Shown: positions 1 to 9,094 of the stretch, in pieces
Layout: each line of letters starts with the position of its first letter
Position numbering within the stretch: the first letter of the stretch is position 1
Assembly: GCF_017498505.1 (NCBI RefSeq)
Contig: NZ_CP071798.1
Location: 2,377,501-2,441,500 of the forward strand
DNA: 64,000 nt
Reading direction: 5' to 3'
From: Sporosarcina sp. Te-1
GTDB lineage: Bacteria; Bacillota; Bacilli; Bacillales_A; Planococcaceae
Translations under genes and position numbers: made by a program
Notes under the pieces: model-generated
What the model was told of the DNA's origin: nothing
Databases searched by the model: none
What the model saw: the letters and a program-made list of their open reading frames with translations, nothing else

Positions 1-1213
1 CATATGCCTTCGCTTCAATCGCTCCCTGGCCGATCAGCACCTTCCCGATGAAACCGCTAAGGGGCGGGATGCCGGCAATGGCCAGCATGGTAATGAAAAA
101 TAACCAGCCAACAATCGGATAATTTCGTATCAATCCACTCATTTCCTCGATTTTCGCCTTGCCGGTCAAGTAAATCATTGTGCCAGCCAAAAGGAACAAG
201 AGCGCCTTGCTGATCATATCGTGGATCAAATAATAGACGGCCCCTTGGAATGCCGAATCTGTCGAGACGACCAAGCCGATTAAAATGAACCCAACTGAGA
301 TGATGACATTATATGAAACGATTTGTCGGATGTCTTGAAAGGCGAGCGCTCCAATGCTCCCTCCTATCATCGTCAGGATCGCCATCACGCCAATCAGCGT
401 ATGGGTCACTCCCGGTTCATGATAGAAAATCAGCGTAAACACCCGGAACATGGCATAGATGCCGACCTTCGTCAATAATGCGCCGAATAGCGCGGCGACT
501 GCTGTGGGAGGAGAGCTGTACGAACCCGGCAACCAAAAGTACAGCAGGAGGCCGGCTTTCAAACTGAAGACGATCAAGAAAATTAAGCTAATGACGGTCA
601 ACAAAGGGCCTTGCCCGACTTCTGCCACCCGTACCGATAAATGAGCCATATTCAACGTTCCGACGGCTCCGTATAAATAAGCGATCGCGAGCAAAAAGAA
701 CCAGGAGGACAACACATTGATCGATATGTATTTAATTGATTCCACCAATTGAACCTTCCGACCGCCCAACGTGATCAGTGCATAGGAGGATAACAGCATG
801 ACTTCAAAGCAAACAAACAAGTTAAAAATGTCACCGGTTAAAAAGGAACCATTCACGCCAGCCAGCAGTAAGAAGATGAATGGGTAATAAAACATCTTTT
901 CCTCAGCCCGGGCAGTGGACGCAAAAGAATACAGAAGCACGATGCCCGTCACGATGGATGACGTGAGAACGAGAAGCGTCGAAAAGGAATCTGCAACAAA
1001 CAGAATGCCATACGGCGGCAACCACCCGCCGAAGTCAAGACGCAAGATGCCTTCCAGTTGGATACGTTCCAATATGTAAACACTAGCTCCTGCAGTCAAG
1101 ACGATGGAAACCATCGCCAATATCCGTTGCAGCATCACATTCGTCCGCAGGAAAATCAGGATAATACCTGTAAGTAATGGGGCAACCATTGGCATGACAA
1201 GAAAATTATTCAT
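1..1213 (-). CDS. mrpD: Mrp-type Na+/H+ antiporter subunit D (partial, runs off left edge)
   Basis: About 404 codons of an ND2/ND4/NuoN-like membrane protein are visible, reading leftwards and open to the window edge, so the C-terminus is missing. It is one of the two large antiporter-like subunits of the Mrp (Mnh/Sha) complex in the cytoplasmic membrane, which expels Na+ in exchange for protons. The N-terminus reads MNNFLVMPMVAPLL; later segments include FNLFVCFEVMLLSSYAL with the conserved membrane Glu, and FSLKAGLLLYFWLPG with the conserved Lys. The ATG overlaps the end of mrpC by 8 nt (GATGAATAA), the tight coupling usual in this operon. Family and operon order make the call firm; MrpA is a paralogue but is present separately upstream. 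Confidence 0.93.
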   Translation of the reverse strand, partial: MNNFLVMPMVAPLLTGIILIFLRTNVMLQRILAMVSIVLTAGASVYILERIQLEGILRLDFGGWLPPYGILFVADSFSTLLVLTSSIVTGIVLLYSFASTARAEEKMFYYPFIFLLLAGVNGSFLTGDIFNLFVCFEVMLLSSYALITLGGRKVQLVESIKYISINVLSSWFFLLAIAYLYGAVGTLNMAHLSVRVAEVGQGPLLTVISLIFLIVFSLKAGLLLYFWLPGSYSSPPTAVAALFGALLTKVGIYAMFRVFTLIFYHEPGVTHTLIGVMAILTMIGGSIGALAFQDIRQIVSYNVIISVGFILIGLVVSTDSAFQGAVYYLIHDMISKALLFLLAGTMIYLTGKAKIEEMSGLIRNYPIVGWLFFITMLAIAGIPPLSGFIGKVLIGQGAIEAKAY

Positions 1214-1544
1214 CGTTAACCCCTCTCAATGTATCGAGATTATCCGAGCCTGTTTCCTTATAAGTACGATACGCTAGGACCAGCAAAAATGCAGTGACCG
1301 CAAAACTGATGACAATCGCTGTCAAGATGAGGGCCTGTGGCAAAGCATCCGTGTAACTGGCCGGCTCATCTCCGATCAATGGAACGCCGCCTTTCTTCAA
1401 ACCGCCCATTGTTAAAATCAACAGATGGATGGCATGCGATAAAATGGCCGTTCCTAAAATGACCCGGATCATGTTTTTGGAAAGCAGCAAGTAAACTGCG
1501 ATTGTCACGAGCACCCCGACGAGCAATGTAATTAATGTTTCCAT
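1206..1544 (-). CDS. mrpC: Mrp Na+/H+ antiporter subunit C
   Basis: A 112-residue NuoK-like protein with three predicted membrane helices (about residues 3-22, 28-48 and 70-93). It is the small subunit that sits beside MrpA and MrpD in the antiporter complex. The second helix carries the family pattern MIRVILGTAILSHAIHLLIL. The length equals that of known MrpC proteins. It starts 2 nt after the mrpB stop and its end overlaps mrpD, so it is translated as part of the mrpABCD operon. Confidence 0.93.
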   Translation of the reverse strand: METLITLLVGVLVTIAVYLLLSKNMIRVILGTAILSHAIHLLILTMGGLKKGGVPLIGDEPASYTDALPQALILTAIVISFAVTAFLLVLAYRTYKETGSDNLDTLRGVNDE

Positions 1545-1546
1545 CG

Positions 1547-1969
1547 TTACACATCCTCACTAATACTTAATATGATCGTGACGACCACGCCAACAACTGT
1601 CAATGCCACACCTGCTTCAAAGACAATGACAGAGGAAATTTCCGTCTCCCCGAAAATCGGCAGATCAAACACCCGCGAACCTTGTCCAAGAAAGTCTGTA
1701 CCAAACAAGACGGACACAATGCCGGAGCCCACCGCCAAAAACGCTCCCAATGCAGCGATCTTTTTAAAATCGAAAGGAATCCCATTGTGTACGGTCTCAA
1801 TATCGTGCACCAAATACAGCAAGACAAAAGCTGAAGAAAGGACAAGGCCTCCGATAAAACCGCCTCCCGGCTCATGGTGGCCGGATAGGAACAGCTCGAT
1901 ACCGAACGTCAAAATGATGAACACAACGATTCGGGTGACCGTCTTTAAAATGACATCATTAATTTCCAA
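1547..1969 (-). CDS. mrpB: Mrp Na+/H+ antiporter subunit B
   Basis: A 140-residue MnhB-family membrane protein with four hydrophobic helices. The signature FGIELFLSGHHEPGGGFIGG near residues 22-41 (loop rich in His, Pro and Gly after helix 1) is typical of MrpB. It overlaps the 3' end of mrpA by 11 nt. The role is structural or proton-conducting within the Mrp complex in the cytoplasmic membrane. Confidence 0.93.
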   Translation of the reverse strand: MEINDVILKTVTRIVVFIILTFGIELFLSGHHEPGGGFIGGLVLSSAFVLLYLVHDIETVHNGIPFDFKKIAALGAFLAVGSGIVSVLFGTDFLGQGSRVFDLPIFGETEISSVIVFEAGVALTVVGVVVTIILSISEDV

Positions 1970-4367
1970 TATCCTTCTCCCCTTTCTTTGCTTTCAATTT
2001 GATTAAAGAGAAGACACCGATCCCTGCAATCAAGAGGACGACCACTTCCAGCATCGTATCAAAGGCCCGGAAGTCCCCTAATATCGTATTCACAATATTC
2101 TTGCCGCCTGCCAAACGGTATGCATCCTCGAAATAAAAGGAAATCGACGTAAATAGTTTATTCCCCTGCACCATCAGCGCGAGGATGGTTACAATCGAGC
2201 CGACCGCTATTGCGATGAAGCCATTGACGAGCTTTGTCGTTCTCTTTGTATCCTCCCGCTTCCATTCCGGCAAGAAATAAAAGCATAAAAGAAATAATAC
2301 AGTCGTCACAGTTTCCACCACAATCTGGGTCAATGCCAAATCTGGCGCCCGTAGCACAACAAATAGGATGGCGATGGAATACCCCAAGACACCATTCAGT
2401 AAGATGGCTGTTTTCCGGGATTTCGCCACCAAAATGGAAAGACCTGCAAGCATCATCACAGCAATGATGATATATTCGTTAACTGTCACAGCAGCATCCT
2501 TAGATAAGTCGATTTCCAAGCTCCCAATCCAGAAGAGTCCGCCAATCGCTACTGCAATGAAAAAGGAGAATATGTAAACGAAATAATCACGAAGGTACCC
2601 CGTCATATAACGAGTTGTCAGTGTGTTGGAACCATTCTCCGTTTTTAGTAAGAAGAAATTATAGACAGCATCTAAATTCCAACGCAACGGCCCGATCCCA
2701 TATACTCTTTTCCACCGTTTGTATGATACATACATCAAACTCCCGACCACAATGACTCCCACTGTCATGAGCAATTGGGGATTCACGCCATGCCATGCGG
2801 AAATATGAGGCACCAGTCCTTTCAGATCCCGATGCATCGGAAACACGGCTACCATGGCTGGCGTCAGCAGAAACCTCCCGATCAGGTTAGGGAAAATGAA
2901 GATTCCGACGACTAAAAACGACAGCACGAATGGTGCGATCAGCATGCCAATCGGCGGTTCATGCGCCTCCTTATCGACCCGATCCGATTTCGGCATACCG
3001 AGAAACGTCTTGAACACGATAATCATGGAGTAGATGAACGTGAACACACTGGCGATCCAAGCTACAACGGGTATGAGCACACGAAGAGCCCCATTCGAAA
3101 CGAGATCCAATTGGCTAAGCTGTACGACTGCTTCGAAAAACATTTCTTTGCTCAAAAAGCCGTTAAAGGGCGGCAATCCCGCCATCGAAAAGCTGCCGAT
3201 CAGCGCGACGGTAAATGTCAACGGCATGAATGACATCAAACCGCCCAAACGCCGGATATCCCGCGTACCTAATTCATGATCGACAATGCCAACGACCATA
3301 AAGAGCGCACCTTTGAAGGTAGAATGATTGATGAGATGGAACAGTCCTGCAAAAGTAGCGGCGGTGAAGATCAAAAGGTTGGATCCGCTACTGTCTGAAA
3401 CAGCCATTGATCCAATACCAAGCAAACTCATGATGAGTCCTAATTGACTGATCGTCGAGTAGGCGAGTAAAGCCTTTAAATCCGTTTGACGGACGGCATT
3501 GAACGACCCCCAAAACAGAGTGAATATTCCAACGCACGTAACCGTATAAAACCATATGGCCTCTCCTCCGAATATCGGCGTAAAGCGGGCTACGAGATAA
3601 ATTCCTGCTTTGACCATTGTCGCCGAGTGCAAATAAGCACTGACCGGCGTCGGTGCTTCCATAGCGTCAGGCAGCCAGATATGAAATGGAAACTGCGCGG
3701 ATTTTGTAAAAGCACCCAGAAGGATCAAAATCATCGCCATATAAAATAAGGGATCCGTCTTATCCAGACTTCCGATTCCGCCCACCATTTCACGCAAACT
3801 GAACGTTCCGGTCAGCGCATGCAGCATGAGAAATCCCGCCAGCATCGCCACGCCGCCTGTCACAGTAATGAGCATCGATTTTTTCGCTCCGTACCGCGAC
3901 TGCTTTCGATGGTACCAGAAAGCGATCAATAAAAAGGATGAAATACTGGTCAGTTCCCAAAAAACATAAAGTACCATAACATTATCGGAGAACACGACAC
4001 CGAGCATAGCTCCCATAAACATAAGCAAATACACATAAAAACGCCCGAGTGCTTCCCGTTCGGACAAATAATATATGGAGTAAAGGATCACCAGACTTCC
4101 GACTCCCGTAATGAGCAGGCCGAAGATCATACTGAGGCCATCCAAATTCGTCGTGAAATTGATTCCCAGTGAATCAATCCAATGGACGGTATATGTAAAA
4201 TGGGCGCCGCCGGCCACCGCTGGCACAAAGCTGGCTAATAGGATGAATAATAGAATGGGGACGAGTAATACAAACCAGCCGATATGCTTACTTTGTATCC
4301 GTTTATAAAGGAACGGAACAAAGAAAGCCATGAAGAAGGGAAAGAAAATTGCTAATAAGACAATCAA
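1959..4367 (-). CDS. mrpA: Mrp Na+/H+ antiporter subunit A
   Basis: The large ND5/NuoL-like subunit, 802 residues from the start chosen here. The ND5 core carries a WELTSISSFLLI helix (conserved Glu) and an APTPVSAYLHSATMVKAG stretch (conserved Lys), followed by the C-terminal MrpA/MbhD-like extension ending in LIKLKAKKGEKDIGN. An upstream in-frame ATG exists at 4427, but a TTG at 4367 has a GGAGGT ribosome site at 4378-4383, 10 nt away, and gives the N-terminus MIVLLAIFFPFFMAFFVPFLY, which matches the hydrophobic start of other MrpA proteins. I therefore prefer the TTG. First gene of the operon; a leader of about 300 nt separates it from the divergent stress-protein gene. Confidence 0.93.
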   Translation of the reverse strand: MIVLLAIFFPFFMAFFVPFLYKRIQSKHIGWFVLLVPILLFILLASFVPAVAGGAHFTYTVHWIDSLGINFTTNLDGLSMIFGLLITGVGSLVILYSIYYLSEREALGRFYVYLLMFMGAMLGVVFSDNVMVLYVFWELTSISSFLLIAFWYHRKQSRYGAKKSMLITVTGGVAMLAGFLMLHALTGTFSLREMVGGIGSLDKTDPLFYMAMILILLGAFTKSAQFPFHIWLPDAMEAPTPVSAYLHSATMVKAGIYLVARFTPIFGGEAIWFYTVTCVGIFTLFWGSFNAVRQTDLKALLAYSTISQLGLIMSLLGIGSMAVSDSSGSNLLIFTAATFAGLFHLINHSTFKGALFMVVGIVDHELGTRDIRRLGGLMSFMPLTFTVALIGSFSMAGLPPFNGFLSKEMFFEAVVQLSQLDLVSNGALRVLIPVVAWIASVFTFIYSMIIVFKTFLGMPKSDRVDKEAHEPPIGMLIAPFVLSFLVVGIFIFPNLIGRFLLTPAMVAVFPMHRDLKGLVPHISAWHGVNPQLLMTVGVIVVGSLMYVSYKRWKRVYGIGPLRWNLDAVYNFFLLKTENGSNTLTTRYMTGYLRDYFVYIFSFFIAVAIGGLFWIGSLEIDLSKDAAVTVNEYIIIAVMMLAGLSILVAKSRKTAILLNGVLGYSIAILFVVLRAPDLALTQIVVETVTTVLFLLCFYFLPEWKREDTKRTTKLVNGFIAIAVGSIVTILALMVQGNKLFTSISFYFEDAYRLAGGKNIVNTILGDFRAFDTMLEVVVLLIAGIGVFSLIKLKAKKGEKDIGN

Positions 4368-4680
4368 AATAGAGAGACCTCCAATACACATATTGGTCAG
4401 ACTATAGATGGTAGAACGTGATTTCACCTTAGAAGGAATGCGCGCACTCCATCAATTCGGCAAAAGGACATTTTTCCCGGTATGAGCGTTTGAAATGGCT
4501 TGAGGGGAAAAGATTTACGATAGCGAAATGAAAATAGAGAGTCCACTTGACTCTTCCCACCGCTACACGGATAATAGGTAGCCAAAGGCAACATTTAGAA
4601 GAGGAAACCAAACGGGTACTAGTTAAATTATACATGACTCGCAAAACGCGTGCATAAAAATCGACCTAACAGGTTTCACC
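4368..4680. other. Intergenic region between mrpA and divergent USP gene
   Basis: About 310 nt with the mrpA ribosome site at 4378-4383. A TATAAT read on the minus strand lies near 4626-4631 (forward ATTATA) and could be the mrp -10, but no good -35 is at the proper distance. No riboswitch-like stem or repeat was recognised. A short open frame on the minus strand at 4429-4644 has no ribosome site or family resemblance. Confidence 0.4.
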
Positions 4681-4709
4681 TTGCGTAAGATTGGCGTATC
4701 AGCTATAAT
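4681..4709 (+). promoter_or_regulatory. Sigma-A promoter of the USP gene
   Basis: TTGCGT at 4681-4686 and a perfect TATAAT at 4704-4709 with 17 nt between them, 62 nt upstream of the ATG at 4771. Confidence 0.7.
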
Positions 4710-4770
4710 GGTTTGGTTTTCATGTAGTACCATACGTTTTGAATAACATGATCAAGAGGTGAAAACTTTC

Positions 4771-5445
4771 ATGGGCAAAGTAAAAGGCCGTATGGACGAG
4801 AGCATTCTCGTATGTGTCTACTACGGTCCTAACGGCGAACGTCTCATCCGACGTGGGCACAAGATGGCAAGCATCATGGACTGTCCCTTATACATTTTAA
4901 CTGTCGACCCGCTCCCGCTCGATGATTTCGATGCAGAGAAATCACAATACATCGATAGATGGCGACAGCTTGCCGAGGAATTGGAAGTGGAGGACTTCAT
5001 TATTCGTGACAGCGAAAGACGTCCTACCGCCAAAGTGATTAAAGAAATTGCACACAAACATAACATTACGCAAATCATCATTGGGCAAACCGCCCAGAGC
5101 AGATGGGAAGAGATCACAAAAGGCTCTTTTATGAATGTGCTTTTACGTGAAATCACGTTCGTTGATTTCCATGTCGTTTCCGTTGCGCGTTATATTAAAG
5201 ATGAAAGCGAAGGGCTGTTCGAAAAGGGCGTTCGTGCATATCTTGTAGAAGATGGCGCTGGGTACCGGATCATGTTTACCCTTTCAAAGGAAGCGAGATT
5301 TGAAGGGATATTCTTCAAAGAGATCGGCACCGACTTCAACAACGGGATTTTCAAATTCATGCACAACAACAAAATGTGTCAAGTGCCCATTGTGGACGAC
5401 ATTGTGACGGATCCATCGATGATCAGCTGCAAAATACAATTATGA
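4771..5445 (+). CDS. Stand-alone KdpD-type universal stress domain protein
   Basis: A 224-residue cytoplasmic protein. Residues about 10-135 resemble the universal-stress (USP) domain found inside KdpD sensor kinases: MDESILVCVYYGPNGERLIR at the start, then a Rossmann-like core and a GQTAQSRWEEITKGS nucleotide-binding type loop, and LLREITFVDFHVVSVAR. There is no histidine kinase domain; the last 85 residues are unassigned. ATG at 4771 is preferred over GTG at 4759 because the AAGAGGTG ribosome site overlaps the GTG and lies correctly for the ATG. It is divergent from the mrp operon, so a link to cation or osmotic homeostasis is a reasonable inference, not shown. Confidence 0.75.
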   Translation: MGKVKGRMDESILVCVYYGPNGERLIRRGHKMASIMDCPLYILTVDPLPLDDFDAEKSQYIDRWRQLAEELEVEDFIIRDSERRPTAKVIKEIAHKHNITQIIIGQTAQSRWEEITKGSFMNVLLREITFVDFHVVSVARYIKDESEGLFEKGVRAYLVEDGAGYRIMFTLSKEARFEGIFFKEIGTDFNNGIFKFMHNNKMCQVPIVDDIVTDPSMISCKIQL

Positions 5446-5458
5446 ACGCAAACACATG

Positions 5459-5495
5459 AAATGGCGGACGGCCCCTGATGGGTCATCCGCCATTT
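5459..5495. terminator. Bidirectional terminator between USP gene and murB
   Basis: Ten-base perfect arms AAATGGCGGA (5459-5468) and TCCGCCATTT (5486-5495) between two convergent genes. Confidence 0.75.
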
Positions 5496-5506
5496 ACCAT
5501 GTTCAC

Positions 5507-6418
5507 TCATTCTTCTCCTACAATCTTTACTTCCATCTCCAGATCCACGTCAAATCGGGCCTTTACTTCCCTTTTGACCATCTCAATTGTGTTGATGTAG
5601 TCGGTTGCCGTCGCATTGTTTTTATTCACAATGAAACCGGCATGTTTGGTCGATACTTCCGCACCGCCAAACCCCTTTCCCTGCAAGCCGCTGTCCTGTA
5701 TCAACTTACCGGCAAAATAGCCGGGAGGGCGTTTAAAGACACTGCCTGCCGAAGGATACTCGAGCGGCTGTTTGGATTCCCGCTGGTACGTCAAATCTGT
5801 CATTTTAGCATCGATTGCTTCCTTGTCACCGGCTGCCAGTTCAAAGTCGGCTGAAAGGACATAGTAGCCTTTGTCTGAAATGATGCTGTGCCGATAGCCA
5901 AGATCCAATTCCTCTTTTGACAAGACAAAGATCCGGCCTGTTTGATCCATAACAGTTGCCTGAACGATAATATCTTTAATTTCTCCGCCATAGGCACCGG
6001 CATTCATTGCCATGGCGCCACCGACGGACCCTGGAATTCCGCATGCAAATTCCAGACCGGTCAATTCAGCTTCCGCCGCTTTTCTGGAAACATCAATAAT
6101 ATGCGCCCCCGCTTCCGCGTGCACTGATATCCCTGCAATTCGTATGGCATCCAACTTGGCCATATGAAGGACAATCCCTCTAACCCCGCCATCACGGACA
6201 ACCATATTGGAACCATTCCCCAATAACAATATCGGTATATTGTTTCGGTTGGCATAGGTAACGGCAGATTCCATTTCCTCGATTGTTCCGGGGATGACGA
6301 GAAGATCTGCGGCGCCCCCCAATTTTGTTTTCGTATATTTACATAACGGTTCATCCATCAGGACGATCCCTTGCGTAATTTCTAGTTTCAGCTCATCAAA
6401 CCATTGATGTTTTGCCAT
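5507..6418 (-). CDS. murB: UDP-N-acetylenolpyruvoylglucosamine reductase
   Basis: A 303-residue FAD enzyme that reduces UDP-GlcNAc-enolpyruvate to UDP-MurNAc with NADPH, the second committed step of peptidoglycan precursor synthesis in the cytoplasm. The FAD-binding region shows LLGNGSNMVVRDGG (about residues 65-78) and GIPGSVGGAMAMNAGAYGG; the catalytic serine region is PSAGSVFKRPPG and the chain ends with the expected acidic tail MEVKIVGEE. Length matches B. subtilis MurB. The ATG has AAAGGA upstream. It stands alone here, not in a cell-division cluster. Confidence 0.95.
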   Translation of the reverse strand: MAKHQWFDELKLEITQGIVLMDEPLCKYTKTKLGGAADLLVIPGTIEEMESAVTYANRNNIPILLLGNGSNMVVRDGGVRGIVLHMAKLDAIRIAGISVHAEAGAHIIDVSRKAAEAELTGLEFACGIPGSVGGAMAMNAGAYGGEIKDIIVQATVMDQTGRIFVLSKEELDLGYRHSIISDKGYYVLSADFELAAGDKEAIDAKMTDLTYQRESKQPLEYPSAGSVFKRPPGYFAGKLIQDSGLQGKGFGGAEVSTKHAGFIVNKNNATATDYINTIEMVKREVKARFDVDLEMEVKIVGEE

Positions 6419-6723
6419 CTTCCCACAGTCCTTTCCAAGTTAGGTGAACGAACCATCCTGGTCAACTTCAAACTCATATCTCAATCGGGCCACCCCAGCG
6501 GAACGAATTCCGTTCTGATGATAAAACCCTTCCAACATATAAGTATGCGTGCAATCAACATTTTTGACAAGGAATTATTCCTTTTTACGGTACGGTATCT
6601 CGAATTCAAACTACTTATTTGCAGATGAATCGAAAGAGTACCTAAACAGAAAGATGGCACCTCAAACCGGCCTAATTTGGTCCTGCTACGCTTTTTAATG
6701 GCGGACAGAAACTTCATCCAGCA
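6419..6723. other. Intergenic region upstream of murB
   Basis: About 305 nt between the 3' end of the FrnE-like gene and murB. Apart from the AAAGGA ribosome site before murB I see no convincing promoter pair, hairpin, repeat or open frame. Confidence 0.4.
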
Positions 6724-7431
6724 TCAGATGGAGCAGTTGTCGTCCTTGCAAACCCCATCCTCATCATCACCCAGTACTTGGAACGCAGGTTGTACGCCTT
6801 CTTCCTGTGCGACTTTACGTAAAGCCTCTTCAAAGACAGCGGCAGGTTGGGCGCCGGAAATGGCATATTTCCGGTTGATGACAAAGAACGGAACTCCCTG
6901 GATGCCGAGTTGGCCTGCTTCTGTAATATCCCGTTTCACATCATCTGTGAATTCGTCCGTATCTAATGCTTGCCGCGCACGGTTGCTAGAAATGCCGGCT
7001 TCTTCTGCAATCCGGACCAAGACGTCCTTCTTCCCGATCGCTTCCGCGTCGATAAAATGAGCCTGCATAAGGCGCTCAGTCACTTCAGCTGCCTTCCCTT
7101 CCTGTTCCGCAAGCTTTGCAAGCCGATGTGCGTTAAACGTATTGGATACTTTCATCTCTTTCGAATTGTAAAGAAGCCCTACTGTTTTCGCCTGCTCCGC
7201 CACATTGTCTACCATCCGTTCCGCCTCTTGCAGGCTGACACCATATTTCTTCGCAAGACCGGCCACCATCGACTGATTTGAATCCTCCGGTGTATTTGGA
7301 TCGAGCTGGTACGCTTTGAATTCGACTTCTGCTTGGTTCTCCAGCTGGGTTGAGCGGAGAGCTTCTTCCATACGTCGTTTGCCTATATAACAAAACGGGC
7401 AAACATAATCAGACCATATTTCTATTTTCAT
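6724..7431 (-). CDS. DsbA-family (FrnE-like) thiol oxidoreductase
   Basis: A 235-residue thioredoxin-fold protein of the FrnE/2-hydroxychromene isomerase-like DsbA group. The active site CPFC is at residues 11-14 right after the first strand (IEIWSDYV), followed by a helical insertion (about 60-140) and the cis-proline loop GVPFF with FVINRKYAISGAQ. There is no signal peptide, so it acts in the cytoplasm, probably in thiol-disulfide or redox-stress chemistry. An extra CKDDNC pair at the C-terminus could be a resolving disulfide or metal site, as in Deinococcus FrnE (inference). Single gene, divergent from the FAD/Rieske gene. Confidence 0.85.
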   Translation of the reverse strand: MKIEIWSDYVCPFCYIGKRRMEEALRSTQLENQAEVEFKAYQLDPNTPEDSNQSMVAGLAKKYGVSLQEAERMVDNVAEQAKTVGLLYNSKEMKVSNTFNAHRLAKLAEQEGKAAEVTERLMQAHFIDAEAIGKKDVLVRIAEEAGISSNRARQALDTDEFTDDVKRDITEAGQLGIQGVPFFVINRKYAISGAQPAAVFEEALRKVAQEEGVQPAFQVLGDDEDGVCKDDNCSI

Positions 7432-7609
7432 ACTCTCAGCACCTTTCCACCATCGGCCTCTGTGTAACCATAGTTCCTATTGGACATATTAAATGCGAAA
7501 TGGATTACGGAGGCTAAACTTGGTTACCGTTAATTTTAGAATCAAATGAATCTGGTAACAATGTATATGCTTAGTCTATTTAAATTGAATATTAGATGGA
7601 GGGTTGACA

Positions 7610-8986
7610 ATGATCAATTCATTATGGCTGGATACCGCCTATCCCCGGGATCCCTATCCTGCTGTCACGGACGATCTGTCTTGTGATGTATGTATTGTAG
7701 GTGGAGGTTTGAGCGGGTTGGCGACCGCCTATTTTCTCGCAAAAGAAGGCAAGGATGTCATTCTCGTTGAAAAAGAAATGATTTTGGAAGGTGCGACTGG
7801 AAATTCGACCGGTAAATTGACGGTTCAACATGATCTCGTCTACGCCAGTCTCATCAAACAATTTGGGCGGGATAATGCAAGAATTTATTATGAAGTGAAT
7901 GAGGAAGCGGTGCGGTTTGGGCAATCCATATCGGAAGGAGACGAATACAGAACTTCCGATGCCGTTTTATTTTCCCAGACAAAACTTGGTACAGAGCAAT
8001 TGCAAGAAGAGATGAAGGCATACAAGGAAATCGGCATTCCAGGCGAACTGGGCTTGAGCTCTGAGTTGCCGATTCAAACAGAGTCCACACTGACGATCAA
8101 AGGACAAGGACAGCTGCACCCTGTCCGTTTCGGTCAACATCTGGCCAAGCTCGCCGTTAAGGCCGGCGCCCGGATTTTTGAACACTCGGACATCAGGGGA
8201 ATGGATTTGAAGAAGCGACTCCTGTTCACGCAATCCGGTCATCATATCGAGTTCAATCAGCTCGTATTGTGCACCCACTATCCCATCGAGGCGATCCGGG
8301 GACTGCAAGTATTAAAGCTCATTGTTGACCGTTCCTACATTGTCGCCGGCAAAGCCGACATGCCGCTTACCGGCCAGTATATCTCTGTTGATAACCCGAA
8401 ACGATCCGTCCGAACGGCAGCAATCGACGGAAAGACCTATTTCATGCTGGCCGGCCAAGGACATCAAGCCGGTATGGAAAAAGACACTCAAGTGCATTAC
8501 AACATTCTGTCCTCCGATCTGCGGAACACGTTTCATCTGGAGAACTTGACGAATGCATGGTCCGCCCAAGATCCATCCACCCCGGATTTAGTTCCCTATG
8601 CAGGACCAATTGATTCCAGCATGCCGTATGTCTATTTGAACACAGGTTTCCGAAAATGGGGCATGTCCAACTCCATCGTCTCCGCCCGGATTGTGGCGGA
8701 TCATATCGTCGAGAGGAAAAACAAGGCGGCTTCCCTCTATGCCCCAAACCGGACAGAATTCGGTTCATTTCTCGTGCAGGCGCTGCGGAATACCGGTTTA
8801 GTACTGAAGGAATTCACAGGCGGTCATCTTACAAGGACCGATTCGCCCATCTGCACGCATATGGGATGCCGTACGCGCTGGAATAAAGCCGATGAAACAT
8901 GGGATTGCCCGTGTCACGGGTCCCGCTTTCGAAAAGACGGTTCCGTACTGGAAGGCCCGGCGACAAAACCGTTGGACTTGGAGTAA
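7610..8986 (+). CDS. FAD-dependent oxidoreductase with C-terminal Rieske domain
   Basis: A 458-residue two-domain redox protein. Residues about 26-56 form a DAO-type FAD site (IVGGGLSGLATAYFLAKEG, then ILVEK). The C-terminal 45 residues are a Rieske [2Fe-2S] module: CTH at 415-417 and CPCH at 433-436, giving C-x-H and C-x2-H ligands. Related to Bacillus YhfW-type proteins, whose substrate is unknown to me. The start is ATG 7610 with GGAGGG at 7598-7603; a TTG at 7604 abuts the ribosome site and is unlikely. No signal peptide, so cytoplasmic. Single gene ending before a terminator shared with the convergent pyrophosphatase. Confidence 0.88.
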   Translation: MINSLWLDTAYPRDPYPAVTDDLSCDVCIVGGGLSGLATAYFLAKEGKDVILVEKEMILEGATGNSTGKLTVQHDLVYASLIKQFGRDNARIYYEVNEEAVRFGQSISEGDEYRTSDAVLFSQTKLGTEQLQEEMKAYKEIGIPGELGLSSELPIQTESTLTIKGQGQLHPVRFGQHLAKLAVKAGARIFEHSDIRGMDLKKRLLFTQSGHHIEFNQLVLCTHYPIEAIRGLQVLKLIVDRSYIVAGKADMPLTGQYISVDNPKRSVRTAAIDGKTYFMLAGQGHQAGMEKDTQVHYNILSSDLRNTFHLENLTNAWSAQDPSTPDLVPYAGPIDSSMPYVYLNTGFRKWGMSNSIVSARIVADHIVERKNKAASLYAPNRTEFGSFLVQALRNTGLVLKEFTGGHLTRTDSPICTHMGCRTRWNKADETWDCPCHGSRFRKDGSVLEGPATKPLDLE

Positions 8987-9051
8987 CACAACTAATACAG
9001 GGAAAGCAGATACCCCTTTACGCTATAGTCATGTTCAAAAAAGAGGAATAA

Positions 9052-9094
9052 CAAAAGGAAGAGCAGCCTCTACGCAAGGCCGCTCTTCCTTTTG
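9052..9094. terminator. Bidirectional terminator
   Basis: Perfect 13-bp arms CAAAAGGAAGAGC (9052-9064) and GCTCTTCCTTTTG (9082-9094), with T-tracts on both strands, between convergent genes. Confidence 0.85.

Noticed and set aside
4429..4644. Short minus-strand frame just upstream of mrpA
   Set aside because: No ribosome site, no family resemblance, and it lies in the leader region of mrpA.
5456..5854. Plus-strand frame over the 3' end of murB
   Set aside because: Antisense shadow of a well-conserved gene; it also starts in the terminator.
7560..7610. GTTACC / GGTAAC inverted repeat before the FAD/Rieske gene as an operator
   Set aside because: Arms of only 6 bp are more than 30 nt apart; too weak to support a site.
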